Part shown: positions 1 to 10,493 of the stretch, in pieces
Layout: every line of letters starts with the position of its first letter
Numbering within the stretch: position 1 is the stretch's first letter
Assembly: GCA_028023455.1 (NCBI GenBank)
Contig: JAQFVV010000056.1
Coordinates: forward strand, 5,045,717-5,109,716
Source of the DNA: Epiperipatus broadwayi
Lineage: Eukaryota; Onychophora; Udeonychophora; Euonychophora; Peripatidae
Length of the DNA stretch: 64,000 nt
Reading direction: 5' to 3'
The notes under the pieces: generated by a model
Databases searched by the model: none
What the model saw: the letters and a program-made list of their open reading frames with translations, nothing else
Told to the model about the DNA's origin: nothing
Made by a program: the position numbers and the translations under genes

Positions 1-280
1 TTTTATCTGACCATTTGCTTTAGAACAATCATTTAATTAATAAAACAATCATTTCCATTTTCTAAGATTATAGAAATCAACATTATTTCTATTTTCAAAA
101 ATATCAAATCTTTATATCTTTACTTTTTTACAAAAAAAAAATACTTTCAAATACTTTTATTTTTAAAATAGTTTTTAAAGTTTCCCATCTGTGCGATCTA
201 TATATGTTAAACAACTTTTAATTTTCAGTTGATCTTTTTATTTTAATTTTAAAATAATGTAATGGCATAACTTAATGAAA

Positions 281-842
281 GTATATTAATATTTTATTAG
301 TCATTCATAAGACTAGAGATTATCCAATTATGAATAATATTTCTGTAGTATAATTTTAACCACACCACTCTCACACAAGGTAGGGAGGAACTGATTAGTG
401 AAGGCAGCACATTTGACACTTATCAATCAAACTGTAATAATTTGCTATCTAGATATGTAATGAACAATTATAAAGATAGGTGTAAGAAATTGTGGTCTGG
501 GTCAACTGATGAGTATTGGTTCAGCATAAAATGTACATCTTGAGGATCATAGATCTTTTTCACATTTCTTTAATTACATGTTTATGATTACATCCCTCCA
601 CAAGGTGTTAAAAGCAGTCAAGCATTGGTGGCCTAGTGAATAGCATAACTGCCTTCCAAGCAGCTGGTCCAAGTTAGCTTCCTAGTCAATGCATTTGACA
701 TATGAAAAAAAAAGGTGTTAAAAGCAGAAACAAATTCCTATCTTGTGTGAGAGTTGTGTAGTTAAAATTACAATACAGAACTATTATTCATTATTGGATA
801 ATCTGTAGTATTATGACTGGCTAATAAAAAATGTATTAATAT
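281..842. mobile_element. DNA element with ~110-bp terminal inverted repeats
   Basis: The left arm (about 281-392) is an imperfect reverse complement of the right arm (about 732-842); both contain the CTCTCACACAAG / CTTGTGTGAGAG pair. The internal part (393-731) has no ORF and is interrupted by a SINE at 618-712. A second, diverged copy of the internal part plus a decayed right arm follows directly at 843-1170, sharing GACACTTATCAATCAAACTG and GGATCATAGATCTTTTTCAC. This looks like a non-autonomous transposon with long inverted repeats; the superfamily is not recognisable. Confidence 0.55.
618..712 (+). mobile_element. tRNA-derived SINE with 15-bp target site duplication
   Basis: A short element of about 95 bp starts TCAAGCATTGGTGGCC and ends in an A-tract after GACATATG. 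It is flanked by the 15-bp direct repeat AGGTGTTAAAAGCAG at 603-617 and 713-727. The head resembles a class II (Leu/Ser-like) tRNA with box A-like and decayed box B-like segments. Copies of the same family lie at 4153-4245, 7125-7235 (-) and 27149-27253. The clean duplication shows insertion by target-primed reverse transcription into the pre-existing inverted-repeat element. Confidence 0.7.
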
Positions 843-1170
843 ACTGTCATTAAGTGATTTGTGTCGAAGTTGGGAGGACAGCACATTTGACACTTATCAA
901 TCAAACTGTAGTAGTAATTTGCTACCTTTATACATACTGATTAATGATAAAGATATATGTAAGATATTGTGATCTAGCCAAGTGATGAGTGCTCGTTCAG
1001 CAAGCAATATGCATTTTGGGGATCATAGATCTTTTTCACATATCTTTGGTCATATGTTTATGATTACATCCCTCTATAAGGTGTTAAAAGCGGGTAAAAA
1101 CCAGTCCCTGCCTTGCATGAGAGTGATGTAGTAAAAATGACATCACAGAAATATTATTCAATGTAAGAGG
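843..1170 (+). repeat. Second, partial copy of the 281-842 element
   Basis: This stretch is a diverged direct repeat of about 393-780, with shared blocks AGCACATTTGACACTTATCAA and GATTACATCCCTC. It ends in a decayed version of the right inverted repeat (GCATGAGAGTGATGTAGT). It lacks the SINE found in the first copy, so the SINE arrived after the copies separated or entered only one of them. Confidence 0.5.
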
Positions 1171-1329
1171 TATTTTCTTTTTTTCTGATTGTTACTTATA
1201 CGTAAACTTTTTTTTTTTTTAAAAAAAAAAAAAACGCTTTCCATTCATCAAAATTTTATTTTTTAAAAAAATTATATTAAATTTATTTATTTAATTATTA
1301 ATTTTTATTTTTATATTTTTTTATTTCAG

Positions 1330-1452
1330 ATTCCTGCACAAATAGATACATTCCGCACAGATGAGGATCGCCAAATTGCAAATATGAAAGCTACGGTTAA
1401 TGACGTTCCTCGATTAGGTCCCTTAAAACAAGGAATTTATCAAGCCAAGTAA
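1330..1452 (+). CDS. Probable 3' terminal coding exon of an unrecognised host gene
   Basis: A pyrimidine-rich tract ending TTATTTCAG (AG at 1328-1329) is followed by 40 codons and a TAA stop at 1450-1452. An AATAAA signal lies at 1466-1471, 14 nt after the stop. In phase 0 the peptide starts IPAQIDTFRTDEDRQIANMK and ends VPRLGPLKQGIYQAK. Balanced codon use and low A+T contrast with the surrounding DNA, as expected of a real exon. I do not recognise the protein. The peptide is hydrophilic, without membrane segment or zinc motif. Upstream exons must lie before the window, because no convincing exon is seen at 1-1320. The acceptor phase is inferred, not proven. Confidence 0.6.
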   Translation: MPAQIDTFRTDEDRQIANMKATVNDVPRLGPLKQGIYQAK

Positions 1453-1465
1453 TTCTTCAAATTCA

Positions 1466-1471
1466 AATAAA
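1466..1471 (+). terminator. Polyadenylation signal AATAAA of the terminal exon
   Basis: AATAAA lies 14 nt downstream of the TAA stop of the 1330-1452 exon. This is unusually close but compatible with a very short 3' UTR. Confidence 0.4.
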
Positions 1472-1472
1472 A

Positions 1473-2027
1473 GGATTATTTAAAGTCATTGTTTTTCAAT
1501 AATTATTATTTTAAAAGTTATTGTAATTTTATTACCATTATCTTTAAAATATGGATAATAAAATGTATACATTTAAATACTTCATTATTATTATTATAAA
1601 ATATATTTAAAATCAATAATTGTAAATGTCTAACATTACTGAATAAATATTTTTGAAAATTGATGCCAGTCATATGAAAACGATTTTTGTCAAATATTTT
1701 AATAATAAATGATTTCTCTTTAATACTCAACAGATTTTTTTTTCATTATTAAATGTTTATAGATTTTTAGTACGATTAAAAGAGAATGGAAATTTAATTT
1801 TATTCTGCAAAAAAATATCCTAAATTTAGATGGACAAATGCTTATTGATACCTGAATGATTTGGTGCAGCATTAGAGTGGCATGCTTTGAAGTTAAAGGT
1901 CCACAGATCATCATAGCATGTGTCTGCCATTTTCACTGCTCAAACTTTTAAAGAAGTTCTAAGCAATAATCATTTCATTATTTGTTTCTCTTAGTATCTA
2001 CTTTCAGTCACTCATAAATGAACATGG
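1473..2027. other. AT-rich non-coding stretch
   Basis: No gene or repeat is recognised here. Short minus-strand ORFs are low-complexity and have no family signature. Confidence 0.4.
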
Positions 2028-2333
2028 TATCAACAAATAAAAAATCCTTCTCCTTTTTCTTTTCAAAAACTTTATTTTTATATCTCAATACTGAACATAT
2101 ATATGCATTTATATAATACAAAACTCCAACGTTTCAACTGTTTTTATCTCATACAGTCATTTCCAAGGATATCTCTCTCCCACTGCATATCCTTGAAAAT
2201 GACTGTATGAGATAAAAACAGTTGAAACGTTGGAGTTTTGTATTATATAAATGTATATATATGTTCAGTATTGAGATATAAAAATAAAGTTTTTGAAAAG
2301 AAAAAGGAGAAGGATTTTTTTATTTGTTGATAT
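2028..2333. mobile_element. Foldback (long hairpin) element, ~146-bp arms
   Basis: The left arm (about 2028-2173) and right arm (about 2187-2333) are almost perfect reverse complements, separated by about 14 nt (CTCTCTCCCACTGC). The two arms differ by only a few bases. One arm contains GAAACGTTGGAGTTTTG, a motif common near ends of Penelope-like and SINE elements. There is no coding capacity. A transcript would fold into a long double-stranded RNA hairpin. It is either a young foldback MITE or an inverted dimer of a retroelement end. Confidence 0.7.
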
Positions 2334-4150
2334 TATTGTAGAACATATATATTTTAAAAGAAAAAGTGAACGTACCTTTGCTGTGCTATTATATATGATA
2401 AATAAACATGGCTATTCTACTTCTAGAAAAAATAAAAATGAAAGAAGAAGTTAAAGATGTTTTTTTTTTTATTATGGTTATGCTGATTAATTCATGAAAC
2501 ATAAATATAACCATACATATCCCATATTAAGTATTATTCTTTTATTTTTTTGAAAGACATTTACAACTTTTTCAATTCTAGCTTTTCATTATGCTATAAT
2601 CTCAAGTTATACCTACCCCATGAAAACAATTACAACTGCTTTTCTTAAACTGTGTTTGAAATAATTTTAATAACTAACTTGGGCCTTCTTTTTCAATCAA
2701 AAACACAGGGATTTATTATAAATTACTGTATTTTCTAAAGTATCTTACTATTTGCACACTTTATACATTTATTTCAATAATATATTGTAATGGGAACTAT
2801 GTTGGGGTAGTGCTATAATGGTTATTTTCATTGTTCTATTTAGTTCTTTCTCATCCCAAAATGTAATTTTATTTCTATGTTTCTTCTTGGCATTCAATCA
2901 TATCATAAGAAATACATAAATAAGTTAATTAATAGATGTATGGGCACTACTTTTTTATGGAAAAAATATTCCAGATGAGCTGCTATCCATTAGTTATCAT
3001 AATTCCCTGACAACATGTCAGCTAAAGGTCAGCCTATCTGAAGATAGGACATATTATTATTTATAATTAAATGAAATTGAAAGAACACAGTATTGATAAA
3101 TTTTAACAATTTATGATTATTAAGAAATTACACATACACAAACAAACAAATTTCATATAACCCTATAACACATTATTTATAAATAAAATTTAAATATAAA
3201 ATTAAAATATTAAATGTAATTATATCAATTGACAACATGCATGCATATAAACAAAGCATATAAACAAAATATCATTAAATGAGATTAATAGTTAATAAAA
3301 TGTGATTCTAATGATCTGTCTATCTTAATAATAAGGAATAACTATCCTATAATAAATTCATCAATTCATATGGTTGTTAATTGTTCAATGTGAATTAAAC
3401 ACTATATTAACTAATCATCAAACACATGTAACTAATAAGAAACACTAAAGATGTATAAGTAATTATCTTAACATGGATTTCTTTGTTTTTTCATTTATGA
3501 AAATATGATCATGCTTCTTCTTTTTTAAAAAAAAAAATGTTTTATTAAAATAACTGTCTTTTAACTATAATTACGGTTTATACACATATTAAAAGATTTT
3601 TCTTCTTCTTTGTTATAGTTTTCTGGGCATAAATGTTGCCATCTTCTTGATGTAAAAAAAAATCCTGCTTTTTCTTTCAAAAATTCATAATTTTAAATTG
3701 TTAACCTTTTATTATAATCTTCCACCACATGATGAAATATACCTTTATCCACTCACTTCTAATTGCAATGTTTTTTTGGTTTTTGTTTAATGAAGAACTT
3801 TTGTATAATATGGTAAATAAAAATGTTTTATTTAAAATATGTTTTTTTAAATAAAAAAATATTTATTCTCTATTTAATTAAGGACTTTTTAAATAGGTAA
3901 ATGCATTTTTTATTTAAAATATGTTGTGTTTTTTTTAATGTTTATCTTAAATCTCAATTAATAAAATTAATATTCACATTTGGGAAGCATATTAATTGTT
4001 TTATCAATCCGAATTATATTTCTTATCATTTTCCATTTCCAAAATTTTTGGATCATCAACAACAAAGTACAGATAAATTTTCACTTATCTAATTAATGTA
4101 AGTAATTTTCATTCCTTAAAACACACAAAAAATTTGCTTTTGCTTGTGTA
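2334..4150. other. AT-rich non-coding stretch
   Basis: No coding exon, RNA gene or recognised repeat is seen. Homopolymer A and T tracts are frequent. Confidence 0.35.
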
Positions 4151-4152
4151 AG

Positions 4153-4245
4153 TCAAGCATTGGTGGTCGAGAGGTCAGCACAGCTGCCTTACAAGCAGTT
4201 GTCTCCAGTTCGCTTCCAGGCTGATGCTATGACACATGAAGAAAA
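4153..4245 (+). mobile_element. tRNA-derived SINE copy
   Basis: Starts TCAAGCATTGGTGGTCGAG, continues through GCCTTACAAGCAG, a box B-like GTTCGCTTCC and GCTGATGCTATGACACATGA, and ends in an A-rich tail. It belongs to the family at 618, 7125 and 27149. The length of about 95-105 bp and the A-tail are typical of a minimal tRNA-derived SINE. Confidence 0.65.
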
Positions 4246-4259
4246 AAAAATAAAAAGTA

Positions 4260-5100
4260 TTATTATCTCAACCAAATTTCAATTTTTATTGTATATTTGT
4301 AAACTAAATTTGACTCCATTTATAAATACACATACACTCACTTTTGGATAATCAACTACTTAAATTATAATCTTATGCTTTTTGTCTTGTGTTCTAAACT
4401 TTATAATCTTATTTGTTGTTGTTGTTTTTTCTATGAAAACTGATCAATATATAATGCAGAATGTCTCTGTATTCAGAGTTCAATTCACCCATTAAATAGA
4501 TAAACATATATAATGTTTTATAGTTCAAGAGTTAATAAAAAGTTTGACCACTGGAAGCAACAGAGTTAGAATCATAAATACACACAATTGGAGCTGTAAA
4601 TATGCCACTCTATGCCACTCTTTTACTGCCCTAAACTACATAGAATTTCCAATCACATTTATTAAACTGAATAATATGTACATTGGTCTTACCATTTTCC
4701 ATCATAGTTTAGAATGTTTTGAATCCTTCTTGAATGACTTTTTTAATGCTTTATGTGACATCAACAATGCCCATGCTTTATTTCCATTCAATAAATAATG
4801 CAAAATAACAATTCTCTAGTTGCAATAGTTATATTATTGTAATGAAATATCCTATTTTCAACTTAATAAATATAATAAAAGTGTTTTGTATTTTAACATC
4901 TAAGTCATCTATCTTTTCCCCTAAGAATCTAGCAAGGTATTTAAATTTATTTACATTATCAAGTTGATAAATATCTAAGCTAAAACAATAAAGCCAATTA
5001 CTCAAGACTTTAATATGTTTATAAATGTAGATAATAACATAATATATTTATAAATGTATATAATAACAATCACTTAAGCTATCAACAATCTCAACCTCTT
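4260..5100. other. AT-rich non-coding stretch
   Basis: Nothing recognisable. A short plus-strand ORF at 4544-4798 shows no family motif and is probably chance. Confidence 0.35.
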
Positions 5101-5146
5101 TCTTTTATCACTTCAGCAAAATTCAGTAGTTTTCAGTTACACATAC

Positions 5147-5720
5147 TGTGGCCACCAGGTGATGCTGCAGTACCACCAAGAAGCCTGCAAGTGATAAATT
5201 TCTATGTAAAAATGGCTGAAATCGATGAAAAATTAAAATTAAAATGCCTAAGGTGAACATGCAAAAAAATCATGGAAGTCTGTAAAATTAAAATGCCTGA
5301 GGCAAAATAAATCCAACAAATCCATCAAAAATACAAATTACAAAAAAACAACAAGAAAATGCTATAAAATTTGAATTAAAAAAACAGAAATTGGTGAAAA
5401 TACACTAAACACAGACCCCCCTTAGAATAAAGAAGTCTTCACTTAAATTGACAAATAAAAATGCCCAAGGCTCGATTTGATGACATTTACATGTCTGAAA
5501 AATTCAAGTTTTCAAACTGATAGTAATGTATTAAATAAGTGCTCTGAGTTGGAGTTTTAGATCTAGTTTTTGAAATCCTAACTCTTCACTGAGGTGAGCC
5601 ATTAAGCTCGAAACCAATTGGTCTGGAGATGAGAATTTTCCGGTAGGGATTTTGAATTCTTTCTCTATTGACACTTATAATTAAAGCTTGTTTGAAGCTA
5701 GTGGTAAGCTCCATCTAGTG
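5147..5720 (+). mobile_element. Non-coding retroelement carrying a hammerhead-like motif
   Basis: This block is less AT-rich than its flanks and has no ORF. It begins near CTGTGGCCACCAGGTGATGC and ends near AAGCTCCATCTAGTG before a (TA)n run. A hammerhead-like core lies at 5583-5629. The motif TAGGGATTTT downstream is shared with the element at 22838-23040, so the two are probably related families (Penelope-type ends or retrozyme-like elements). The boundaries are estimates. Confidence 0.45.
5583..5629 (+). ncRNA. Hammerhead ribozyme-like motif, degenerate core
   Basis: Order as in a type I hammerhead: stem I strand 5583-5588 (TCTTCA) pairs with 5624-5629 (TGGAGA), six pairs including one wobble. 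The core CTGAGGT is at 5589-5595; canonical CTGANGA needs A at the last position. Helix II is GAGC (5596-5599) with GCTC (5606-5609), perfect. G12-A13-A14 lies at 5610-5612, and stem III is the 10-nt palindrome ACCAATTGGT (5613-5622). C at 5623 is the expected cleavage nucleotide. All parts are in the right order; only A9 is changed to T, so this copy is probably inactive. Confidence 0.65.
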
Positions 5721-6338
5721 AATATATATATATATATATAATGCACACACAAAAAATTTTTGAAGTCATATTTATAAAATTTTTATTTTTCATTCCATAT
5801 TATTTTATAAAACTGTGAATTATAGAATTTTATGGACACAGTAATACTATTTTGTGTACATTTTAAAAAAGTAACCTAATAAGAGTAAAATAATTGGGGG
5901 AGAGGGTAATTAGACTATGCTTAAATCTATCACTGCCAATAATCCATAGGAATATTATTAGTTATGATGCCGAACCTCATCAAGAGGAACAAAGTGAAAA
6001 ATAGAAAAATAATTCGATATTTAAAGATATGAAAATGATAATAATTTAAGAAGAAAATAAGCCGAATATACTGTAATTTGTAAACAAACAATTCAAAAAC
6101 AAACATTTTCAATAAGTGTGATCAATGCAAAAATTAGCAATAATAGCAAATGTTAATTTATATATATATTTTCAGAGTGTTTGCATTGATGAATCGCTTT
6201 GAAAGTATTTGTTTTTGATCATTAAATTATTTTATGTTTATAAAAATGTATTTAAGTTTTATTGTACTTTTAATTTTTTAATCACAAATATGGAACCTAT
6301 TGAGTAACCTTTATTTTACTACATTTTTATGTAACTCT
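5721..6338. other. AT-rich non-coding stretch with (TA)n
   Basis: A short (TA)n run near 5723-5742 is followed by featureless AT-rich DNA. A 60-codon minus-strand ORF at 5930-6112 is low-complexity and not supported as a gene. Confidence 0.35.
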
Positions 6339-6532
6339 ACCAAACTTGTACTGTTCAAGTTAATATGAAAAGGCAAAATAAACTAATAAGAAAGTCTTAA
6401 AAGCACTAAGCCAGGTTTTGGCAGATTATTTCCAGAATCATAGTGCTGAATAAAACTGGCTTAGTACTTTTACGATTTTCTTATTAGTTTATTTTACCTT
6501 TTCATATTAACTTGATCAGTACATGTTTGGTA
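6339..6532. mobile_element. Foldback MITE, ~80-bp arms
   Basis: The left arm (6339-6420, ACCAAACTTGTACTGTTCAA...) is the reverse complement of the right arm (6452-6532, ...AGTACATGTTTGGT), with about 31 nt of spacer. The arms share the block TTAATATGAAAAGG and its complement. No ORF. Probably a non-autonomous DNA transposon. Confidence 0.7.
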
Positions 6533-7120
6533 TAATTACAAAATTGTATGAAAAGTGTATATACTATTGAGATTTACATTATTATATGAAAAGCACTAAA
6601 ATTTAAAAAAGCTTGCCTTAGGCAAAAACCAAATGCATTTAGAGCTGTTTTTAGATGTTCTATCGAACAAAAATTAAATTACAGATTAATTACTACTAAA
6701 GGTAAATCATTAAATAAAAGAAATCTGAATGGAACAAGTGACTAATATAAAGTGACATTGTTTTGGTGATGTACAATTATAAAACAAATATTCAGCAGCA
6801 CAATTTTACAGATAACCTCAGTTAGTCAAAGTAACTATTTATCTGTGGATTAATAACTAGCTATTTTTTTTCCAAAAAAGAAAGTGTCTGTATACTGATC
6901 ATAAATCAAACTACCATTGTAATACCATCCAGTTTTAATCTTGTTGAGAGAGATGTAGAACTTCTACAGACACTAAACTCATGGTTAACTTTTATTTTAA
7001 TATTGTATTAATGCTAAGTAAATGGACTATCAAACAGAAAGCGGACTTTTCTAAAAAGTATTAATACCATTAAATAGGTCTTAAAGTTTATAATAGTAAT
7101 AAGTAACTACAATTAAAAGT
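6533..7120. other. AT-rich non-coding stretch
   Basis: No gene or repeat recognised. Confidence 0.35.
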
Positions 7121-7124
7121 AGTT

Positions 7125-7235
7125 TTTTTTTTTTTCCATGTGTCATAGCATCGGCCGGGACGCGAACCCACAACCGTCTGCAACCAACTATTTGCTTGCA
7201 TGGCGGCTGTGATACCTCTCGGCTAACAATGCAAG
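7125..7235 (-). mobile_element. tRNA-derived SINE copy, best-preserved head
   Basis: On the minus strand it reads GCATTGTTAGCCGAGAGGTA, then a class II tRNA-like body and the box B-like GTGGGTTCGCGTCCCGGCC, then GATGCTATGACACATGG and an A-tail. Compared with the other three copies this has the clearest box B, and its long variable-arm-like insert supports a Leu/Ser-type tRNA ancestor. Confidence 0.7.
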
Positions 7236-7239
7236 ACTA

Positions 7240-9409
7240 ATAGTTGTGAATAAATATTAGAAGTTTTAACATGTTAAAATTTTATCTATTTTCAGGATAT
7301 TATTCCATTTATGATCACTTTTATAACTCTAAAAATTCCGTGTGGACATTAATGAGTTGCCTCAGTCATTAATTGTAGTATATATACCAACTACTATTAT
7401 TTTAAGAGGTTTATTTTCTATAAAAATAAATTATAAAAGATCTATCTATCTTTTAAACATTACTGAGTCTTAAAACCCTAGAGTTTTAGATTTTATGATT
7501 ATTATATCAAAAAAGTTTCATTTCAAATCATCATGTTAGGATAAAAAGTTACTCAAACATTGTCACAGGACAATTTTTAAGCCTGATGAGAATGATTTAT
7601 TTTTTATTATGTCTCTATCTTAACGATTTCCAATCTATAATATATCTGTCCCTAAGGTTACAAACCACAACATTTAGAAATAAATGAAAATTTTTGAATA
7701 ACAACAGAAAAAGGCTCATATGTTAACAGTGAAAAAATTAGATAAAGTTACTATTAATTCAAATTATTGCTCATTTATCAAAATACTCTAATCATTAAAC
7801 ATTAACATAATTGTAACTCTATAATTTTCCTTCTTTTTTTTAAATATGTAATTTTATGAATAATGTCAATACACTAATACAAGAAAAGATTACATTTTGT
7901 TAGACAATTAAATAAATAATTTGCTGAGGATTGCTTTTGATCTGGGATGGTTGTAATAATATCATTTTAGTTTGTCAGTCCAACTAGTGTTAATATTAAA
8001 GAAAACCTGATCTTGATATTTTATGGCTAATATATAAATATGTAATTTACTGTTTGTTATGTAAATATGTAATTTACATATTCTATTTCTGAGACAAGGC
8101 TATGCAGGAGTCTTTTTTGTTTATCGCATGGATATTATTAATGATAAATCAAGCATTGTTAAATTTTCTTTTTTTGTTGTACACAGCACAAACTATTTAT
8201 GTTCCATGGATCAGTGTCATGGTCAGAATTCAATTAGTGCTCAAGAACTCCTGACTTTACATTGTGAACTTTTTTGGATGAGAATATATATATATTGATG
8301 TTGTGCCAGTCTAGTGGCGCTATTCACTCATGCTTCCCCATAATAGATTGCTTTAAAATTATTTTCATTGCAGTTCATTTTTGTAAAAAATCTAGAGGGC
8401 CTGGTCTGGAGACAACCTAACCTTTGTTTTGTTTATAATCCTATTTAGACTTGGAAGTTTTTAAACATCAAATAGCTATTATTTAATTTATTCTAATTAA
8501 AATTAGCATATGAATATTTTATGCATCTGTTGAAGTAGCAATTTTTTCAACAGCTTAATAATGTATAATAAAAAAATAAAAATATTATATGCTAAATAAA
8601 ACTAACATATAAAAAACAATAAAGTTTGAAAAATATAATAATTAGCATAAAATAAAATAAAAAATGTAAACATTTAAGAATTCATTAATTTTAATTTTTC
8701 GTAAATTATGTATTTAGATACTACAATTTTTTTAATATTCTAGACATATTTTTTTATTAATAGAAAAACTGAAGCATAATTTTGTTTAGTTTTATTATTA
8801 ATAAGTTGAGTTTTTTTTTTTGAAAATTGAAATCTTCCATAAAACCACAAAATCTCAGACCTAGCTTTCTTATGGGTGTCTTTTCTGACATAATAAATAT
8901 TTATTACTCACAATTTATTTTCAAGTACTTATTTTAATAATGACATTTATAAATATGAAAAAACAATATATATTTAATTGGTTTGGGCGAATTTATATTT
9001 ATGTGCAATACAAATATATGCATGTAAACAATTTATGAAAAACATATATATGTATATAATTATTTGGCCAATTTCATTTGTAAACAAGTTATTAAAAATT
9101 TGAATAATATTGTTAAACACAAATTAATTTGACATCAATATAATGCATTTTTATATAATATTAAAATATGATAATTTAAATTATATATATTTCAACCCAT
9201 CAATAAATTTATTCTAAAATTCATATATATTAAACATCCAGACTTTTTTTTTCTATGAAATAAAAAGATTTCTTAAAAATGTGTTTTACAAAAATTGATG
9301 TAAAAAAAAAAAACTATTCAATCATATCATTATGTTTGACGTAATGTTTAAATCTATAAAAAATTATCTATAAAATAATGCAGCACATAAAGATGTAGCT
9401 AGCACTCAC
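7240..9409. other. AT-rich non-coding stretch
   Basis: No exon or complete element is supported. A slightly richer patch at 8300-8420 (GTGCCAGTCTAGTGGCGCT) resembles pieces of the hammerhead-type elements but is too short to classify. Confidence 0.35.
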
Positions 9410-9475
9410 TAATTTTTTCCACACTTCCACAGAAATGATTAAGTATGAAGTTGATGACTTCATGTTCATTAAACA
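9410..9475 (-). CDS. Candidate 66-nt internal exon of an unrecognised gene
   Basis: On the minus strand TTTTTGCTTTTTACAG (AG at 9477-9476) precedes a 66-nt open segment ending at a donor A|GTGAGT (GT at 9409-9408). The exon enters and leaves in the same phase. The frame reads FNEHEVINFILNHFCGSVEKI, a mixed-composition peptide unlike the AT-driven translations around it. The symmetric phase, strong acceptor tract and consensus donor make it a credible small exon. I do not recognise the protein. No partner exon was found with confidence on the same strand. Confidence 0.5.
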
Positions 9476-9825
9476 CTGTAAAAAGCAAAAAAAAAAAGTT
9501 TGTGATACTAAACTTTAATATTTCTATTGTTATATTTTAATTAAGTTTAGAAATGTAATACATCATATAATTTATAAATTATTTGAATGATATATCTATA
9601 TACATCTTTTCACTCATGCATCGCTATGAATAAATGAATTTTTAAGATAATGATGTTAACATTGTTCTTTAATTTTTTTTTCAGATTGTTTATGAAATAT
9701 AGATATCTTAAATCTTTTTAATATAAAATTGATGTACTTTATGGGGGTGCTGCTGTAGTATCTCATGAGAAAAATTAATTAACTCAAGTTTTTCACTTAA
9801 CAATTAACAGAATTAGCATTTAAAC

Positions 9826-9960
9826 AAAGCAAAACTCTCCATACAGTAGTGCCACCCTGTGCCAACCAGAGTAATCAATGAATACCAGAAGGCTTGTGCA
9901 CAAAATCCCTATCTAGTGCCTACTCATCCAATATCCCCAGACTAGTAATAGATGGTGATC
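9826..9960 (-). mobile_element. 5'-truncated copy of the 22838-23040 element
   Basis: On the minus strand it reads ACTAGTCTGGGGATATTGGA, then GAGTAGGCACTAGATAGGG, GGCACAGGGTGGCACTACTG and TATGGAGAGTTTTGC, all matching 22929-23045. It starts within the palindromic stem III segment of the ribozyme seen in that copy, so nearly all of the catalytic core is missing. Confidence 0.6.
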
Positions 9961-9965
9961 ATGTG

Positions 9966-10493
9966 AGAATTAGCATTTATTCAAATATATTCATGTAAAT
10001 TTTTAAACTTTACTTATATATTTTTAATTTAATAGATTGAATCACTTGTATTTTTAAAAGGGCTCATTGTGCAGTAAATAAGGTTGTTGTATTAAAAAAA
10101 AGTTCCAGAATGGAGGTCATCATATATATTTTAAATATAAAAATATTATTTTCAATAGTTCTTATAATTATAAATTTTATTAAACGCCCATATTGTTTTA
10201 AAATATTTGGAAATATTTATATTTTATATAAATATATATTTCATTAACATTTTGCATTGCAATTATTTTCCACCAAACACTTTTGACAATTTGAGATAAA
10301 AGTTTAAATTTTATTTTAGTATTTCAACCTTTGTTTTTTTATAAAATTCAATAAGTTTAATTTACTTTATTAGAAGTCAACATTTACAAATGATAAATAT
10401 TCTAAAAAATCATATTTGGACATTTCAAATACTAGACAAATGATTAAGTCAAATAATTTTTTTTTACTTTGGAGAAATATATATATATATATT
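9966..10493. other. AT-rich non-coding stretch
   Basis: No gene or repeat recognised, apart from a short (TA)n run at about 10479-10492. Confidence 0.35.

Noticed and set aside
2187-2260. GAAACGTTGG motif in the foldback as a ribozyme
   Set aside because: The upstream core reads CTGTATGA instead of CTGANGA and stem I does not pair.
5101-5170. Exon candidate TTTTCAG followed by an open GC-richer segment ending in CAA|GTGATA
   Set aside because: It lies within the hammerhead-bearing repeat element, which explains its composition. The donor is weak.
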